Shown here: positions 39,401 to 49,275 of the stretch, one piece after another | Layout: the number at the start of each line of letters is the position of its first letter | Position numbering within the stretch: position 1 is the stretch's first letter | Origin: Gammaproteobacteria bacterium | GTDB taxonomy: Bacteria; Pseudomonadota; Gammaproteobacteria; HTCC5015 | Reading direction: 5' to 3' | NCBI GenBank assembly: GCA_013817245.1 | Contig: JACDDA010000006.1 | Span: forward strand, 1 to 64,000 | Length of the DNA: 64,000 bases | Notes under the pieces: model-generated | Told to the model about the DNA's origin: nothing | The model's input: only the letters and a program-made list of their open reading frames with translations | The model's database searches: none | Program-made: the position numbers and the translations under genes

Positions 39401-40174
39401 TTAGTGACGAATGCCTTTACCACGATTCAAACACCACATGGCCAAACAGAAAAAACCTACTACAACGATGCTGATAATGACTAAGGACAATGCAGGATCG
39501 ATATCCGAAACGCCCAGAATGCCGTAACGAAAGCCATTCACCATATATAAAATCGGATTAGCAAAAGACACATTGCGCCAAAAATCCGGCAGCATATTGA
39601 CTGAATAAAAAACGCCGCCCAAGTAAGTGAGCGGGGTCAATACAAAGGTCGGAATAATATTTACTTCATCAAAACTATTTGCGAATAAACCATTTAATAA
39701 ACCCGCCAGTGAAAACAAAATGGAAGTCAGCAAAACAATGCTCATGGTTAATACGATATGCTCAAGATGTAAATCTGTGAAAAACAAAGCCACCACGGTC
39801 ACGACAAATCCCACACACAGACCACGCGCAACACCGCCCGCTACATAACCCGCCACGATGATGTAATTAGGCATAGGCGACACCAGCATTTCTTCAATCG
39901 CTTTGGCAAACTTAGCGCCATAAAATGACGAAACGACATTCGAATAAGAATTAGTAATCACTGACATCATAATTAAACCAGGCACGATGTATTGCATGTA
40001 ACTAAAACCTTCGATTTCGCCAATGCGTCCACCGATCAAAGTGCCAAAAATTAAAAAATATAACACCGTGGTAATAACAGGCGGCAAAATAGTTTGCGAC
40101 CAGATACGCAGAAACCGTTTTATTTCTTTATAAAAGATTGTCTGGAATGCAACAAATTGTTCTTGTGGATTCAT
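39401..40174 (-). CDS. yadH: ABC-2 type permease, YadH
   Basis: 257 residues, six transmembrane helices, with the family stretches ILPPVITTVLYFLIFGTLIG, FSYMQYIVPGLIMMSVITNSY and PTFVLTPLTYLGGVFYS, matching E. coli YadH closely. It forms an inner-membrane exporter with the ATPase encoded just upstream, whose stop overlaps this start by 4 bp. Natural substrate unknown. Confidence 0.95.
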   Translation of the reverse strand: MNPQEQFVAFQTIFYKEIKRFLRIWSQTILPPVITTVLYFLIFGTLIGGRIGEIEGFSYMQYIVPGLIMMSVITNSYSNVVSSFYGAKFAKAIEEMLVSPMPNYIIVAGYVAGGVARGLCVGFVVTVVALFFTDLHLEHIVLTMSIVLLTSILFSLAGLLNGLFANSFDEVNIIPTFVLTPLTYLGGVFYSVNMLPDFWRNVSFANPILYMVNGFRYGILGVSDIDPALSLVIISIVVVGFFCLAMWCLNRGKGIRH

Positions 40175-41109
40175 GATGCCAAGCTCATTTTAGGTTTTGT
40201 ATCGCTGGTTAATCGTAGAAATAATTCTTCAAGTCGATTGGTTTTATTGCGCATGCTCGCGATATGAATACCGGCGACTGATAGCGCCGCAAATACCGTG
40301 TTTAAATCTTGTTGTTTGTTAATTTCGACTTCTAAAGTGGTTTCATCGACTTGCTGTAACACAAACCCTGCAATAGACGGCAGTTGGGTTATCGCTTCAC
40401 GGGTATACAACACAAATGTTTCTGCATTTAATTTACCTAATAAATTCCTCACGCTAGTATTTTCTACCAACAGGCCGTGATCAATAATGGCGACATTGCG
40501 GCATAAATTTTCTGCTTCTTCTAAATAATGCGTCGTCAAAATAATAGTGGTGCCTTGTTTATTAATGCGCGTCAAAAAATCCCACATGCTGCGCCGCAGT
40601 TCAATATCAACACCCGCCGTAGGCTCGTCCAAAATTAATAATTTAGGTTGATGCACTAAAGCCCGCGCAATCATTAAACGCCGCTTCATACCACCGGATA
40701 AAAAACGGGCGGGGCCATTGCGTTTATCCCACAAACTTAATTCTTTTAAATAATATTCCGCATGTTCGCGAGCGACAGAGCGCGATAAGCCGTAATAACC
40801 GGCTTGATTCAGCACAATATCAATCGGCTTCTCAAACATATTAAAATTAAATTCTTGTGGCACCAGCCCAATCATTTTTTTTGCTAGTGATGGTTCACTG
40901 TCAATATCATGACCAAACACGCTAACTTTGCCGGCGGTTTTGTTTACTAATGAAGTAATAATGCCGATGGTGGTGGATTTGCCCGCGCCATTAGGGCCCA
41001 GCAGTGCAAAAAAATCACCTTGTGGAATTTCTAAGTCGATGCCTTTTAGTGCTTCAAACTGATTGCCATAGGTTTTTTTCAAACCGCTGATACTTAATGC
41101 CAAGGTCAT
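40171..41109 (-). CDS. yadG: ABC transporter ATPase, YadG
   Basis: 312 residues from the ATG at 41109, which has AGGAG nine bases upstream; an ATG at 41136 is also in frame. Walker A GPNGAGKSTTIGIITSLVNK, signature FLSGGMKRRLMIARAL, Walker B LLILDEPTAGVDIELRRSMW and the switch histidine in LTTHYLEEAE. It follows E. coli YadG closely, including the C-terminal MRNKTNRLEELFLRLT. Partner of yadH. Confidence 0.95.
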   Translation of the reverse strand: MTLALSISGLKKTYGNQFEALKGIDLEIPQGDFFALLGPNGAGKSTTIGIITSLVNKTAGKVSVFGHDIDSEPSLAKKMIGLVPQEFNFNMFEKPIDIVLNQAGYYGLSRSVAREHAEYYLKELSLWDKRNGPARFLSGGMKRRLMIARALVHQPKLLILDEPTAGVDIELRRSMWDFLTRINKQGTTIILTTHYLEEAENLCRNVAIIDHGLLVENTSVRNLLGKLNAETFVLYTREAITQLPSIAGFVLQQVDETTLEVEINKQQDLNTVFAALSVAGIHIASMRNKTNRLEELFLRLTSDTKPKMSLAS

Positions 41110-41405
41110 GGGGTGATTCTCCTGCGAAGCTGGCATTATAGCGGTTTGAGCAGGATCTGTGTCTGGCGACTGAAAAGATCAGACCATGATTTACGCTAGC
41201 TCACTTTTAGTAACGGCTATCTTTATTATGCGGCGCTAAAAAAAAATTCTGGCGGGCAATCTTGAACTCTGCCAACCAAATTATATCTATAACGACGCTT
41301 GATTTATAACGACGCTGATCTATGCCGATGCTGGCCTGCCCGCTTACCTCGGGACAGAAAAGCCTTTACACTTTCGCAGCCTACTAATAACCAACGGAAT
41401 GTCTT
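41110..41405. other. Divergent intergenic region with a degenerate triplet repeat
   Basis: About 300 bp between yadG and moxR with no gene. Near 41288-41330 a motif of about 16 bp occurs three times in degenerate form (TATAACGACGCT, TATAACGACGCT, TATGCCGATGCT). Nothing else recognised; the promoters of both operons must lie here. Confidence 0.55.
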
Positions 41406-42368
41406 ATGTCTTTGCATCAACAGTTTCAATCTTTGCAACAATTTGTCGCTTCCGAAATCTTAGGCCAAGAACTATTAGTTAATCGTTTGCTGATCGCGGT
41501 CTTAGCCGATGGCCATTTATTAGTCGAAGGTGCGCCCGGTTTAGCAAAAACACGCGCCATCAAAACCTTAAGCGCCGGCATTGAAGCCGATTTTCACCGT
41601 GTGCAATTTACCCCCGATTTGTTACCCGCCGATTTAACCGGCACCGATATTTACCGCCCGCAAGATGGCAGCTTTCAATTTCAAGCAGGACCTTTATTTC
41701 ATAATTTATTACTCGCGGATGAAATTAATCGTGCACCCGCAAAAGTTCAATCCGCTTTACTCGAAGCCATGGGCGAACGCCAAATCACCGTCGGCGCTAA
41801 AACGTATCCATTACCGAAATTATTTTTAGTTATGGCAACCCAAAATCCATTAGAACAAGAAGGCACGTATCCTTTACCGGAAGCTCAATTAGATCGTTTT
41901 TTATTACATGTGCGCATTGGTTATCCAGAAGCAAGCACCGAACGCGCTATTTTAGCGTTAGCACGCCGCGAAGCTGTCAGCGAAATCAGCAGTGTCATTA
42001 AGCCACGTTTATCACAGGCCAATTTACTCGCCGCACGCAAAGCCATCATGACGGTGCATATGGCAGAAAATGTTGAAGACTATTTATTAGAACTGGTGTT
42101 AGCAACTCGCACTCCCGATAGTTACGGTGCTGATTTAGCAAACTGTTTGCAATATGGCGCAAGTCCACGTGGCACGATTGCTTTAGATCGTTGCGCACGT
42201 GCACATGCGTGGTTAGCTGGTCGTGATTACGTTACACCGGATGACATTCAACAATTAGCACCCGATGTTTTACGACATCGCATCGGGATTAGCTTCGAAG
42301 CAGAAGCGGATGGCAAAACCACGGATACTATTATTACGCAATTGTTACAACGCGTACCTGCGCCTTAA
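41406..42368 (+). CDS. MoxR-family AAA+ ATPase
   Basis: 320 residues. Walker A VEGAPGLAKTRAIKTL, Walker B LLLADEINRAPAKVQSALLEAMGERQ, sensor motif FLVMATQNPLEQEGTYPLPEAQLDRFLL, and a C-terminal lid domain with a helix-rich end (DYVTPDDIQQLAPDVLRHRI). MoxR ATPases act as chaperones for partner proteins with VWA domains, often during metalloenzyme or envelope maturation. First gene of the bat operon. A DUF58 gene follows 34 bp after its stop. Confidence 0.95.
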   Translation: MSLHQQFQSLQQFVASEILGQELLVNRLLIAVLADGHLLVEGAPGLAKTRAIKTLSAGIEADFHRVQFTPDLLPADLTGTDIYRPQDGSFQFQAGPLFHNLLLADEINRAPAKVQSALLEAMGERQITVGAKTYPLPKLFLVMATQNPLEQEGTYPLPEAQLDRFLLHVRIGYPEASTERAILALARREAVSEISSVIKPRLSQANLLAARKAIMTVHMAENVEDYLLELVLATRTPDSYGADLANCLQYGASPRGTIALDRCARAHAWLAGRDYVTPDDIQQLAPDVLRHRIGISFEAEADGKTTDTIITQLLQRVPAP

Positions 42369-42402
42369 TTTTTATTTCGTGACCATTAATATACAAGCTC
42401 CT

Positions 42403-43314
42403 ATGCAAACTTCTATTCAATTAGACACGGATGGCATTACCAGCATTCATGCGACGCAGCTGATTCAAGCGGCTGACCATGTACGTTATTGGCATCGGCA
42501 ACCGTTGCGCGCTAGCGCATCACAAAATGGCGCGTATCTGTCACGCATTAAAGGTCGCGGTATGGAGTTTGAAGAATCGCGGCCGTATCAACCCGGTGAT
42601 GATGTACGCGCACTCGATTGGAAAGTGATGGCGCGCAGTGGCCGGGCGCACACCAAAGTGTTTCGCGAAGAACGCGAGCAACCGATACTGTTGTGGGTAG
42701 ATTTGCGTGACAACATGCACTTTGCAACACGTCGCCGTTTTAAATCAGTTGCCGCTGCCGAATTAGCCGCAATGTTAGCGTGGGCTACGCATTTTCAAGG
42801 TGATCGTTTAGGCGCTTTGCTATTTAATAATCATCAACATATGGAAATAAAACCGCGTGCTGGACGCAGCGCAGTATTACAATTTATAAATCGCTTAGTT
42901 GCATTAGATAATGAACCCATCACCAACATGCACCACTCTAACGGCGATAACATTAGCAATGCACTACGACGCTTGCAAAATGTCGCGCCTACCGGCAGTC
43001 GTATTTATTTACTCAGCGATTTTTATGAATTTAATGCACAACACAAACCTTTATTAGCGCGTTTGTGCGCACATGCGGATGTCACCGCGATTCAAATATT
43101 AGATCCGATCGAACGCGGCGAATTACCCGCCGGTCGTTATCGTGTCACTGACGGTAATCGTCAAGCCGAATTTGTCAGCGCCTCGGAAAAAGTATTAGCG
43201 CCTTATCAAAATATTGCGGCGCTTAGCAAACAATTAGGCTTGAGCTTTTTACAAATCAGCACCGAAGATGATGCTGCGCAAATGTTAAGGCCTTTTTGGC
43301 AAGGTTATCGTTAA
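42403..43314 (+). CDS. DUF58-family protein
   Basis: 303 residues from the ATG at 42403 (MQTSIQLDTDG); the frame is open upstream into moxR but the extra part is not family-like. Signature segments: GRGMEFEESRPYQPGDDVRALDWKVMARS and EERE...LLWVDLRDNM, a VWA-like core. It is the usual companion of MoxR ATPases and has no membrane helices here. Its stop codon overlaps the next start (TAATG). Confidence 0.9.
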   Translation: MQTSIQLDTDGITSIHATQLIQAADHVRYWHRQPLRASASQNGAYLSRIKGRGMEFEESRPYQPGDDVRALDWKVMARSGRAHTKVFREEREQPILLWVDLRDNMHFATRRRFKSVAAAELAAMLAWATHFQGDRLGALLFNNHQHMEIKPRAGRSAVLQFINRLVALDNEPITNMHHSNGDNISNALRRLQNVAPTGSRIYLLSDFYEFNAQHKPLLARLCAHADVTAIQILDPIERGELPAGRYRVTDGNRQAEFVSASEKVLAPYQNIAALSKQLGLSFLQISTEDDAAQMLRPFWQGYR

Positions 43315-43844
43315 TGAATTCAACTTTAGCGATTCGTGATATTCATACACCCACTGATGTTTCGTTTTGGCCGCTCGCACCTGTTTGGTGGGTATTATTA
43401 ATTTTGTGCGCATTATTAATTGCCTATTTTATTTATAAATGGTGGCAACGCCGTCATCGCTTACAAGCTTTGTCGTTAAATGATTTACGCCTGCAATACG
43501 CTGAACATCAAGATGCTACCCGTTTAGTACAACAACTATCCGCCTGGCTGCGTCAGCAATTAATGCTTCGCAATGCTACCGCTGCGCAATTAACTAATAC
43601 AGCTTTTGCAAAAGCCTTAGATGCAGCGAGTGGCGCTGATTTATTTAAGCAAGCGGATATTCTACAACTCGCGTATCAACCCAATATTCGCAAGGAGCAA
43701 GCAGAACACTTTTTATTACTGTGTGAACAATGGCAACAACTTGTAGACTCGACCGCACAGCATAAAAAAACTAAAAACAAAAAAAACCCAAACAAACACT
43801 CGAATAAACACATAAACAAGGATCAACGTCATGTTGACGATTGA
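43314..43844 (+). CDS. DUF4381-family membrane protein
   Basis: 176 residues from the ATG at 43314, one base overlapping the preceding stop. One transmembrane helix (about residues 23-45, APVWWVLLILCALLIAYFIYKWW) follows a short conserved lead (MNSTLAIRDIHTPTDVSFWPLA), then a helical cytoplasmic domain and a Lys/Asn-rich tail (KKTKNKKNPNKHSNKH). DUF4381 proteins are standard members of MoxR/Bat operons; function unknown. The C-terminus overlaps batA by 14 bp. Confidence 0.88.
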   Translation: MNSTLAIRDIHTPTDVSFWPLAPVWWVLLILCALLIAYFIYKWWQRRHRLQALSLNDLRLQYAEHQDATRLVQQLSAWLRQQLMLRNATAAQLTNTAFAKALDAASGADLFKQADILQLAYQPNIRKEQAEHFLLLCEQWQQLVDSTAQHKKTKNKKNPNKHSNKHINKDQRHVDD

Positions 43845-44820
43845 ATGGCCTTGGGTGTTTTGTTTAACCCCATTACCCTTATTAGCGTATTACTTATTAC
43901 CTAGCCAAGCGCGCAATGAGCAAGCGTTAAAAGTTCCCTTTTTTAATGCGCTCACCAACCACCAACTACTTAAAACACCTGCGCGTGCAAATTGGTTATT
44001 AATTCTTGCAACACTGGCGTGGTTGGGTTTGTTAAGTGCTTTAGCACGCCCTATGTGGATTGGTGACGAAATTGAATTGCCGATTACGGGTCGTGATCTT
44101 TTGTTAGCGGTGGATTTATCTAACAGCATGTCTGAAGAAGATTTTGTCTTAGGTAATCGCACCGTGCCACGCTTAGCCGCCGCCAAAGCAGTGGCGGCCG
44201 ATTTTATTAAACGTCGCGAAGGTGATCGCATCGGTTTAATTTTGTTTGGTGAACAAGCTTATTTGCAAGCACCGCTTACTTTTGATCGTCTCACCGTAAC
44301 CCAACTACTCGATGAAGCCGCTTTAGGTTTAGCGGGTCCCAGCACCGCTATTGGTGATGCTATTGGATTAGGCGTAAAACGTTTACGCGCCGCAGATGTA
44401 AAAGATAAAGTGTTAATTTTAATGACCGATGGCGCTAACACGGCCGGCATGTTATCGCCACAAAAAGCCGCTGAACTTGCGCAACAAGCAGGCGTTACTA
44501 TTTATAGTGTGGGCATTGGTTCCGATAGCGCTATGCGTCAATCATTGTTTGGCATGGTATTACAAAAAACCAATACTGATATAGATGAAAAAACTTTGAC
44601 TGACATTGCTAACACTACGGGCGGCCGTTATTTTCGCGCACGCGATACGGCGGAGTTAGAAAAAATTTATGCCATTATCGATCAGTTAGAACCTGCCGCA
44701 CAAAACAAAACCGTGTATCGACCTCAAGATACTTTATTTCGCTGGCCTTTATTATTTGCCCTCACCTGTTGCGCATTAATTATGTTCATACAATTAATCA
44801 GCGGCTGGGTAAAACGATGA
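43831..44820 (+). CDS. batA: BatA-like VWA-domain membrane protein
   Basis: 329 residues with two transmembrane helices near the N-terminus (about 8-25, 55-75), one at the C-terminus (about 305-325), and a periplasmic or cytoplasmic VWA domain between. The MIDAS motif is visible as DLSNSMSEEDF, with TFDRLTVTQLL and LMTDGANTAGM completing the site. Member of the Bat (Bacteroides aerotolerance) group. The stop overlaps the start of the next gene by 4 bp (ATGA). Confidence 0.92.
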   Translation: MLTIEWPWVFCLTPLPLLAYYLLPSQARNEQALKVPFFNALTNHQLLKTPARANWLLILATLAWLGLLSALARPMWIGDEIELPITGRDLLLAVDLSNSMSEEDFVLGNRTVPRLAAAKAVAADFIKRREGDRIGLILFGEQAYLQAPLTFDRLTVTQLLDEAALGLAGPSTAIGDAIGLGVKRLRAADVKDKVLILMTDGANTAGMLSPQKAAELAQQAGVTIYSVGIGSDSAMRQSLFGMVLQKTNTDIDEKTLTDIANTTGGRYFRARDTAELEKIYAIIDQLEPAAQNKTVYRPQDTLFRWPLLFALTCCALIMFIQLISGWVKR

Positions 44821-46721
44821 ATAGCATAATGAACTTAGCGCAATTAAACAGTTTGCATTGGCAACAGCCATGGTGGCTGCTTGCGATACCTATTTTATGG
44901 ATCATCATTTGTTTGTGGTGGTTCAATCATTTACCCAAAAGCTTATGGCGTGAATGGGTGTCGCCCGAATTACAAAAACATGTATTAAAAGGCAACAGTA
45001 GCAATAATCAACGCTGGCCTTTATATATGTTGTTATTTGCAAGCTTCGTAATTTCTGCGGCACTTGCAGGTCCAGCGTGGGTGAAATTACCGCAACCGGT
45101 TTACCAAAATCGCGCAGCCTTGGTCGTCGTATTAGACTTATCACGTTCAATGCTGGCGCAAGACGTAAAACCTTCACGTTTAATTCGCGCAAAAATGAAA
45201 CTCACCGATTTATTGCGTCAACGTCGTGAAGGTCAAACGGCTTTGTTAGTGTATGCCGCCCAAAGTTATGCAGTAACACCGCTGACGACGGATACGGCTA
45301 CCATCTTGGCGCATTTAGAAACTTTAGATCCAAGCATCATGCCGGCACAAGGCAGTCGACCCGATCTTGCGCTTCAACAAGCGATAAACTTATTACACAA
45401 CAGCGGCATACAACAGGGTCAAGTCTTACTTATCACCGATGGCATTGAACACGATATCGATGACAGTATTGCCGCAGTACGTGCAGCGGGACATCGTATG
45501 TCTATACTCGGTATCGGCACTGAAGATGGTGCGCCTATTCCTGATATCGGCGGTGGCTTTTTAAGAGAACGCAATGGCGGTATTATTGTTGCGCGTTTAA
45601 ACAGCGACAATTTAAAATCTCTAGCTCGCGCAGGTGATGGTTCTTATCACGCGCTGACGCTAGACGATAGCGATCTTAATCACGTATTAAGCGATGCGCG
45701 TTTACCTGATGAAAAAAATTCAACAAAAATTGATCGTCAAGTCGATCGCTGGCGTGATGAAGGTCCCTGGTTATTGTGGTTAGTGTTGCCGCTGGCTTTA
45801 TTTGCATTTCGACGTGGCGCTTTAACTTTATGTTTGCTGGCATGTTTGTTATTGCCTACACCTGACAGCTATGCGGCAGAAATGTCTGATTGGAAAAATA
45901 TTTTCCGCAATCAAGATCAACGCGCGCTTAATGCTTATCAAGCACAACAATATCAAGACGCAGCAAAAACGTTTAATGATAAAAATTGGCAAGGCAGCGC
46001 TTATTATCGCGCAGGTGATTACCAACAAGCGCAACAAGCGTGGTCGCAACACGACACTGCCGATAGCTGGTACAACCAAGGCAATGCTTGGGTAAAATTA
46101 GGTGAGCTTGAAAAAGCGCGCAGCGCTTACAAAAAAGCATTGCAACATGACCCCAAACACACAGACGCTAAATATAATTTTGCGCTATTAGATCAAGAAC
46201 AAAACAAATCAGACTCACCTTCTTCTGACTCATCAGATCAGTCACAAGAGAGTGATGATCAAAACCAATCCGGTGATAAAGGTGAATCATCGCAAGATCA
46301 ATCTGACTCATCCAGTAATAAATCTCAAAATCAATCCAACAATCAATCACCAGATCAATCTAAAGATAAAACTGATCAACAAAAATCGGATTCATCAGAC
46401 CAGCAAAACAAAAACTCTAAAGATGCTAATGAAAAGGCCAAACAAGATGCGGCTAATGCGCAAGACATGCCGCGCGCTAATGAACCACCCAAGCCTGAAA
46501 AAGATAATTCTGCCGCTGAACAGAGCCCAGCACAGCAGCAAGAAACTAACAAAAAACCCAACGCTATGGGTAGCAATGATGAATCTAACAGCGAACAAGA
46601 AAAAAATATGGAACAATGGCTGCAACGTGTGCCTGATGATCCAGGCGGTTTGTTACGACGTAAATTTTTATATCAATATAAACAACGTGATGAAGATACA
46701 ACGGAAGCACAGCAATGGTGA
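44817..46721 (+). CDS. batB: BatB-like VWA protein fused to BatC-like TPR and a low-complexity tail
   Basis: 634 residues from the ATG at 44817. N-terminal membrane helices, then a VWA domain with DLSRSMLAQDVKPSRL (MIDAS) and LLITDGIEHDIDDS, a further transmembrane segment (about residues 318-350), a TPR block (about 370-455: NAYQAQQYQDAAKTF, SWYNQGNAWVKLGELEKARSAYKKALQHDPKHTDAKYN), and a 130-residue tail of Ser/Gln/Asp/Asn/Lys (about 460-595) before a conserved end (MEQWLQRVPDDPGGLLRRKFLYQY). In Bacteroidetes BatB and BatC are separate; here they are one polypeptide. The TPR probably recruits partners. Confidence 0.92.
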   Translation: MNSIMNLAQLNSLHWQQPWWLLAIPILWIIICLWWFNHLPKSLWREWVSPELQKHVLKGNSSNNQRWPLYMLLFASFVISAALAGPAWVKLPQPVYQNRAALVVVLDLSRSMLAQDVKPSRLIRAKMKLTDLLRQRREGQTALLVYAAQSYAVTPLTTDTATILAHLETLDPSIMPAQGSRPDLALQQAINLLHNSGIQQGQVLLITDGIEHDIDDSIAAVRAAGHRMSILGIGTEDGAPIPDIGGGFLRERNGGIIVARLNSDNLKSLARAGDGSYHALTLDDSDLNHVLSDARLPDEKNSTKIDRQVDRWRDEGPWLLWLVLPLALFAFRRGALTLCLLACLLLPTPDSYAAEMSDWKNIFRNQDQRALNAYQAQQYQDAAKTFNDKNWQGSAYYRAGDYQQAQQAWSQHDTADSWYNQGNAWVKLGELEKARSAYKKALQHDPKHTDAKYNFALLDQEQNKSDSPSSDSSDQSQESDDQNQSGDKGESSQDQSDSSSNKSQNQSNNQSPDQSKDKTDQQKSDSSDQQNKNSKDANEKAKQDAANAQDMPRANEPPKPEKDNSAAEQSPAQQQETNKKPNAMGSNDESNSEQEKNMEQWLQRVPDDPGGLLRRKFLYQYKQRDEDTTEAQQW

Positions 46722-48481
46722 GATACACAGTTAAATATTTATTAGGCTTTATCTTACTGTTGGCAACACTCGCTCAAGCGGCTGAAATTAACGTCAGCGC
46801 GGATCGAGACGAGTTATACGCCAGTGAAGCCTTTCAATTAATTTTTGAAGTTAAAGGTGCAGCCAGTGGCAAGCCTGACTTTTCACCACTCAAAAAATAT
46901 TTTGATATTTTAGCGACTGGTCAATCCAGTAGTTTTCAATGGATTAACGGCGAAACCACCCAAACTAAAACGTACAATCTCACCGTTTTAGCCGGACGTA
47001 CGGGCAGCATTACCGTACCTGCTATAACATTTGGTAATGATAAAAGTCCTAGCATTACATTAAACATTCAAGCGGGCGCTTCAAAAGCCGCACCCAATGC
47101 GGGCTTTGTTGATCCTAACAGTAATGCTCAAAGCAATAACGTCACCACTGCCAGTAATGTTTTTTTAGAAGCCAGCGTTGATAATAAAAATCCTTATGTG
47201 CAACAACAGGTGCTTTATACCTTGCGTGTATTTCGCGCCACTACTATCAACGGCCAACTGACAAATCCAATTGCCAATGACACCTTGGTGCAATATTTAG
47301 GCAATGACAAAGAATACGAACAATTACGCAACAACACGCGTTACTTAGTTACCGAGCGTCGTTTTGTTTTATTTCCACAAAGCACCGGCACGATTGAAAT
47401 TCCACCCGTCACGTTAACGGGACAAATGGTTGCGGTGCGCCAACGTTCTGCTTATTTTGATCCTTTTGGCCAAAGCACCCAAGCCATTCGCTTAAGTAGC
47501 AATGCAATTAAATTAAATGTGCTAGCAGCACTTGCTAACCAAAATCCTTGGTTGCCCGCAGAAAAAATATCATTAGATGAACATTGGTCAATTGATCCAC
47601 CGATTTTTAAAGTAGGCGAACCCATCACTCGCACTATCACGCTGAACGCGCGCGGTTTAATGGCCGCTCAATTACCGAGTTTAACCAGCGTGTTGTCTGA
47701 CGATTTCAAAACGTATCCAGACCAAGCCAAACTTAATAATAAAAATCGTGACAATGGTGTCACCGGTACGCGCACTGAAAGTTTGGCCTTAGTACCATTA
47801 ACAGCCGGCGAATTTACGTTACCTGCAATCAGCGTCACGTGGTGGAACAGCAGTAGTAAACAAACCGAAACTTCAACAATACCCGCACGCACTATTGTGG
47901 TAGCGGCCGCTGCTAATGCTATTAACAATGATGCAACTCCGATTGCAGCAACGCCTACACCGGTGAAAAATACTGATCAACGTTGGAAAATTGCTAGCAT
48001 TGCTTTTGCGGTGTTATGGCTTGTCACGATCATTGGGTTTTACCGATTTTATTGGGCTCGTCGCAGTACCGCGCAACAAAATGACACGTCATCGCCCTAC
48101 GTTTTTAAATCTGGTAATGATCGTGATGCGTGGCGTCGTTTACAACAAGCGTGTACTCGTCATGACGCGGAACAAACGTATCATCGTTTGTTGCAATGGG
48201 CAGCCGCACGTTGGCCGCATGAGAACATTACGAATTTGGAACAATTACAAACACAGCTTCAAGATCCAGCGGTGCATTCTGCTTTTGATGAATTACAAGC
48301 CGCACGTTTTGGTGCGCAACAAGCGTCATGGCAAGGTAAGACATTGTGGCAAGCATTAGAAGAATGGGCAAAAAACACAGCGGTCGAGGAAAAATTAAAT
48401 AAAACCAAAGAAACCGAACCCCATTTATATAAATTAGCGAAGCCGCGCCAATCTAAACAAAAACAACCTAAAGAAAAATAG
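46715..48481 (+). CDS. batD: BatD-like envelope protein
   Basis: 588 residues: a cleavable signal peptide (FILLLATLAQAAE), repeated beta-sandwich domains (ADRDELYASEAFQLIFEV, VDNKNPYVQQQVLYTLRVFR), and one C-terminal transmembrane helix (about residues 428-450, WKIASIAFAVLWLVTIIGFYRFYW) followed by a helical cytoplasmic tail ending Lys/Gln-rich. This is the BatD architecture. The start overlaps the batB stop by 7 bp. The operon ends here, convergent with the DUF2889 gene. Confidence 0.93.
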   Translation: MVRYTVKYLLGFILLLATLAQAAEINVSADRDELYASEAFQLIFEVKGAASGKPDFSPLKKYFDILATGQSSSFQWINGETTQTKTYNLTVLAGRTGSITVPAITFGNDKSPSITLNIQAGASKAAPNAGFVDPNSNAQSNNVTTASNVFLEASVDNKNPYVQQQVLYTLRVFRATTINGQLTNPIANDTLVQYLGNDKEYEQLRNNTRYLVTERRFVLFPQSTGTIEIPPVTLTGQMVAVRQRSAYFDPFGQSTQAIRLSSNAIKLNVLAALANQNPWLPAEKISLDEHWSIDPPIFKVGEPITRTITLNARGLMAAQLPSLTSVLSDDFKTYPDQAKLNNKNRDNGVTGTRTESLALVPLTAGEFTLPAISVTWWNSSSKQTETSTIPARTIVVAAAANAINNDATPIAATPTPVKNTDQRWKIASIAFAVLWLVTIIGFYRFYWARRSTAQQNDTSSPYVFKSGNDRDAWRRLQQACTRHDAEQTYHRLLQWAAARWPHENITNLEQLQTQLQDPAVHSAFDELQAARFGAQQASWQGKTLWQALEEWAKNTAVEEKLNKTKETEPHLYKLAKPRQSKQKQPKEK

Positions 48482-48498
48482 AAGGCTATTTAAAATAA

Positions 48499-49065
48499 TT
48501 AAGCCGGTGGCTTATAAAACAAGGGATAAAACGTTTTTACTACCGCGCTATCTTCAGCATACGCATGACAGGTTTTTAAAACCATAGGTCTACGTTCGGG
48601 ATCTTCCCACGCTTGCCGCTGCGCTTCTGTCATATAACGTTTACGTGCGGCTAATGTTTGATATGCAGCGGTTGCAATCGGTCGTAATAATTCCCCTAAG
48701 TGCGTGCAACCTTTGATACCGCCGAGTTTTTCTTTAATGATACGCGTCCAGCCGGGGCCTATGCGTACACCAATCAATTGTTGATACGCGGGTGTAATGT
48801 CCGCACACATCTCAAACGGTGAAAACTCGGTAGATGCTTGCGCATCATGAATTAACATTTCATCGTCAATGGTGACACGCAACCACATTTCATGCACGGG
48901 CTCGCCAGCCACAACATCACCGCGCCAACGATTCGGGAAAGGATAAGTTTTAGTATCAACAAGATGACCTTCGATATCCCATAAGCCATCATGCCGACGA
49001 TAACCATGACATTCGACGCGACGAGTGTGCAGGGCTTCGCGTTCTACGGGAGGTGTTAAGGGCAT
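48499..49065 (-). CDS. DUF2889-family protein
   Basis: 188 residues: RVECHGYRRHDGLWDIEGHLVDTK near the start, then HEMWLRVTIDDEMLIHDAQASTEFSPFEMC and GCTHLGELL. The histidines and cysteines of GIKGCTHLGE and FSPFEMCADI are conserved in the family and could form a metal site. Function is not established. A DUF465 gene lies 12 bp upstream on the same strand. Confidence 0.88.
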   Translation of the reverse strand: MPLTPPVEREALHTRRVECHGYRRHDGLWDIEGHLVDTKTYPFPNRWRGDVVAGEPVHEMWLRVTIDDEMLIHDAQASTEFSPFEMCADITPAYQQLIGVRIGPGWTRIIKEKLGGIKGCTHLGELLRPIATAAYQTLAARKRYMTEAQRQAWEDPERRPMVLKTCHAYAEDSAVVKTFYPLFYKPPA

Positions 49066-49077
49066 ATGAATAGTGTG

Positions 49078-49275
49078 TTACGCAAGATAATCAGGAATGA
49101 GCTTACTTTCTAAGCGCGCAATAGTATCTTTAAGATAGAGTTTTTTCTTTTTAAGACGTTGCAGCTGCAAATGATCCATGCTGATATTTTCTACCAGGCG
49201 TGCAATCACAGCATCGAGCTCTTGATGCTCAATGTGAAGCTTTTGTAACTGTTCGCGAATGTCAGAGTCCATCAT
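49078..49275 (-). CDS. YdcH/DUF465 small coiled-coil protein
   Basis: 65 residues that are almost entirely helical: LQKLHIEHQELDAVIARL, then LQRLKKKKLYLKDTIARLESKLIP. This is the DUF465 pattern (central KKKKLxLKDxI motif). Members are small, charged coiled-coil proteins of unknown function. Start at 49275 or 49272 (MM). It pairs with the DUF2889 gene. Confidence 0.88.
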   Translation of the reverse strand: MMDSDIREQLQKLHIEHQELDAVIARLVENISMDHLQLQRLKKKKLYLKDTIARLESKLIPDYLA

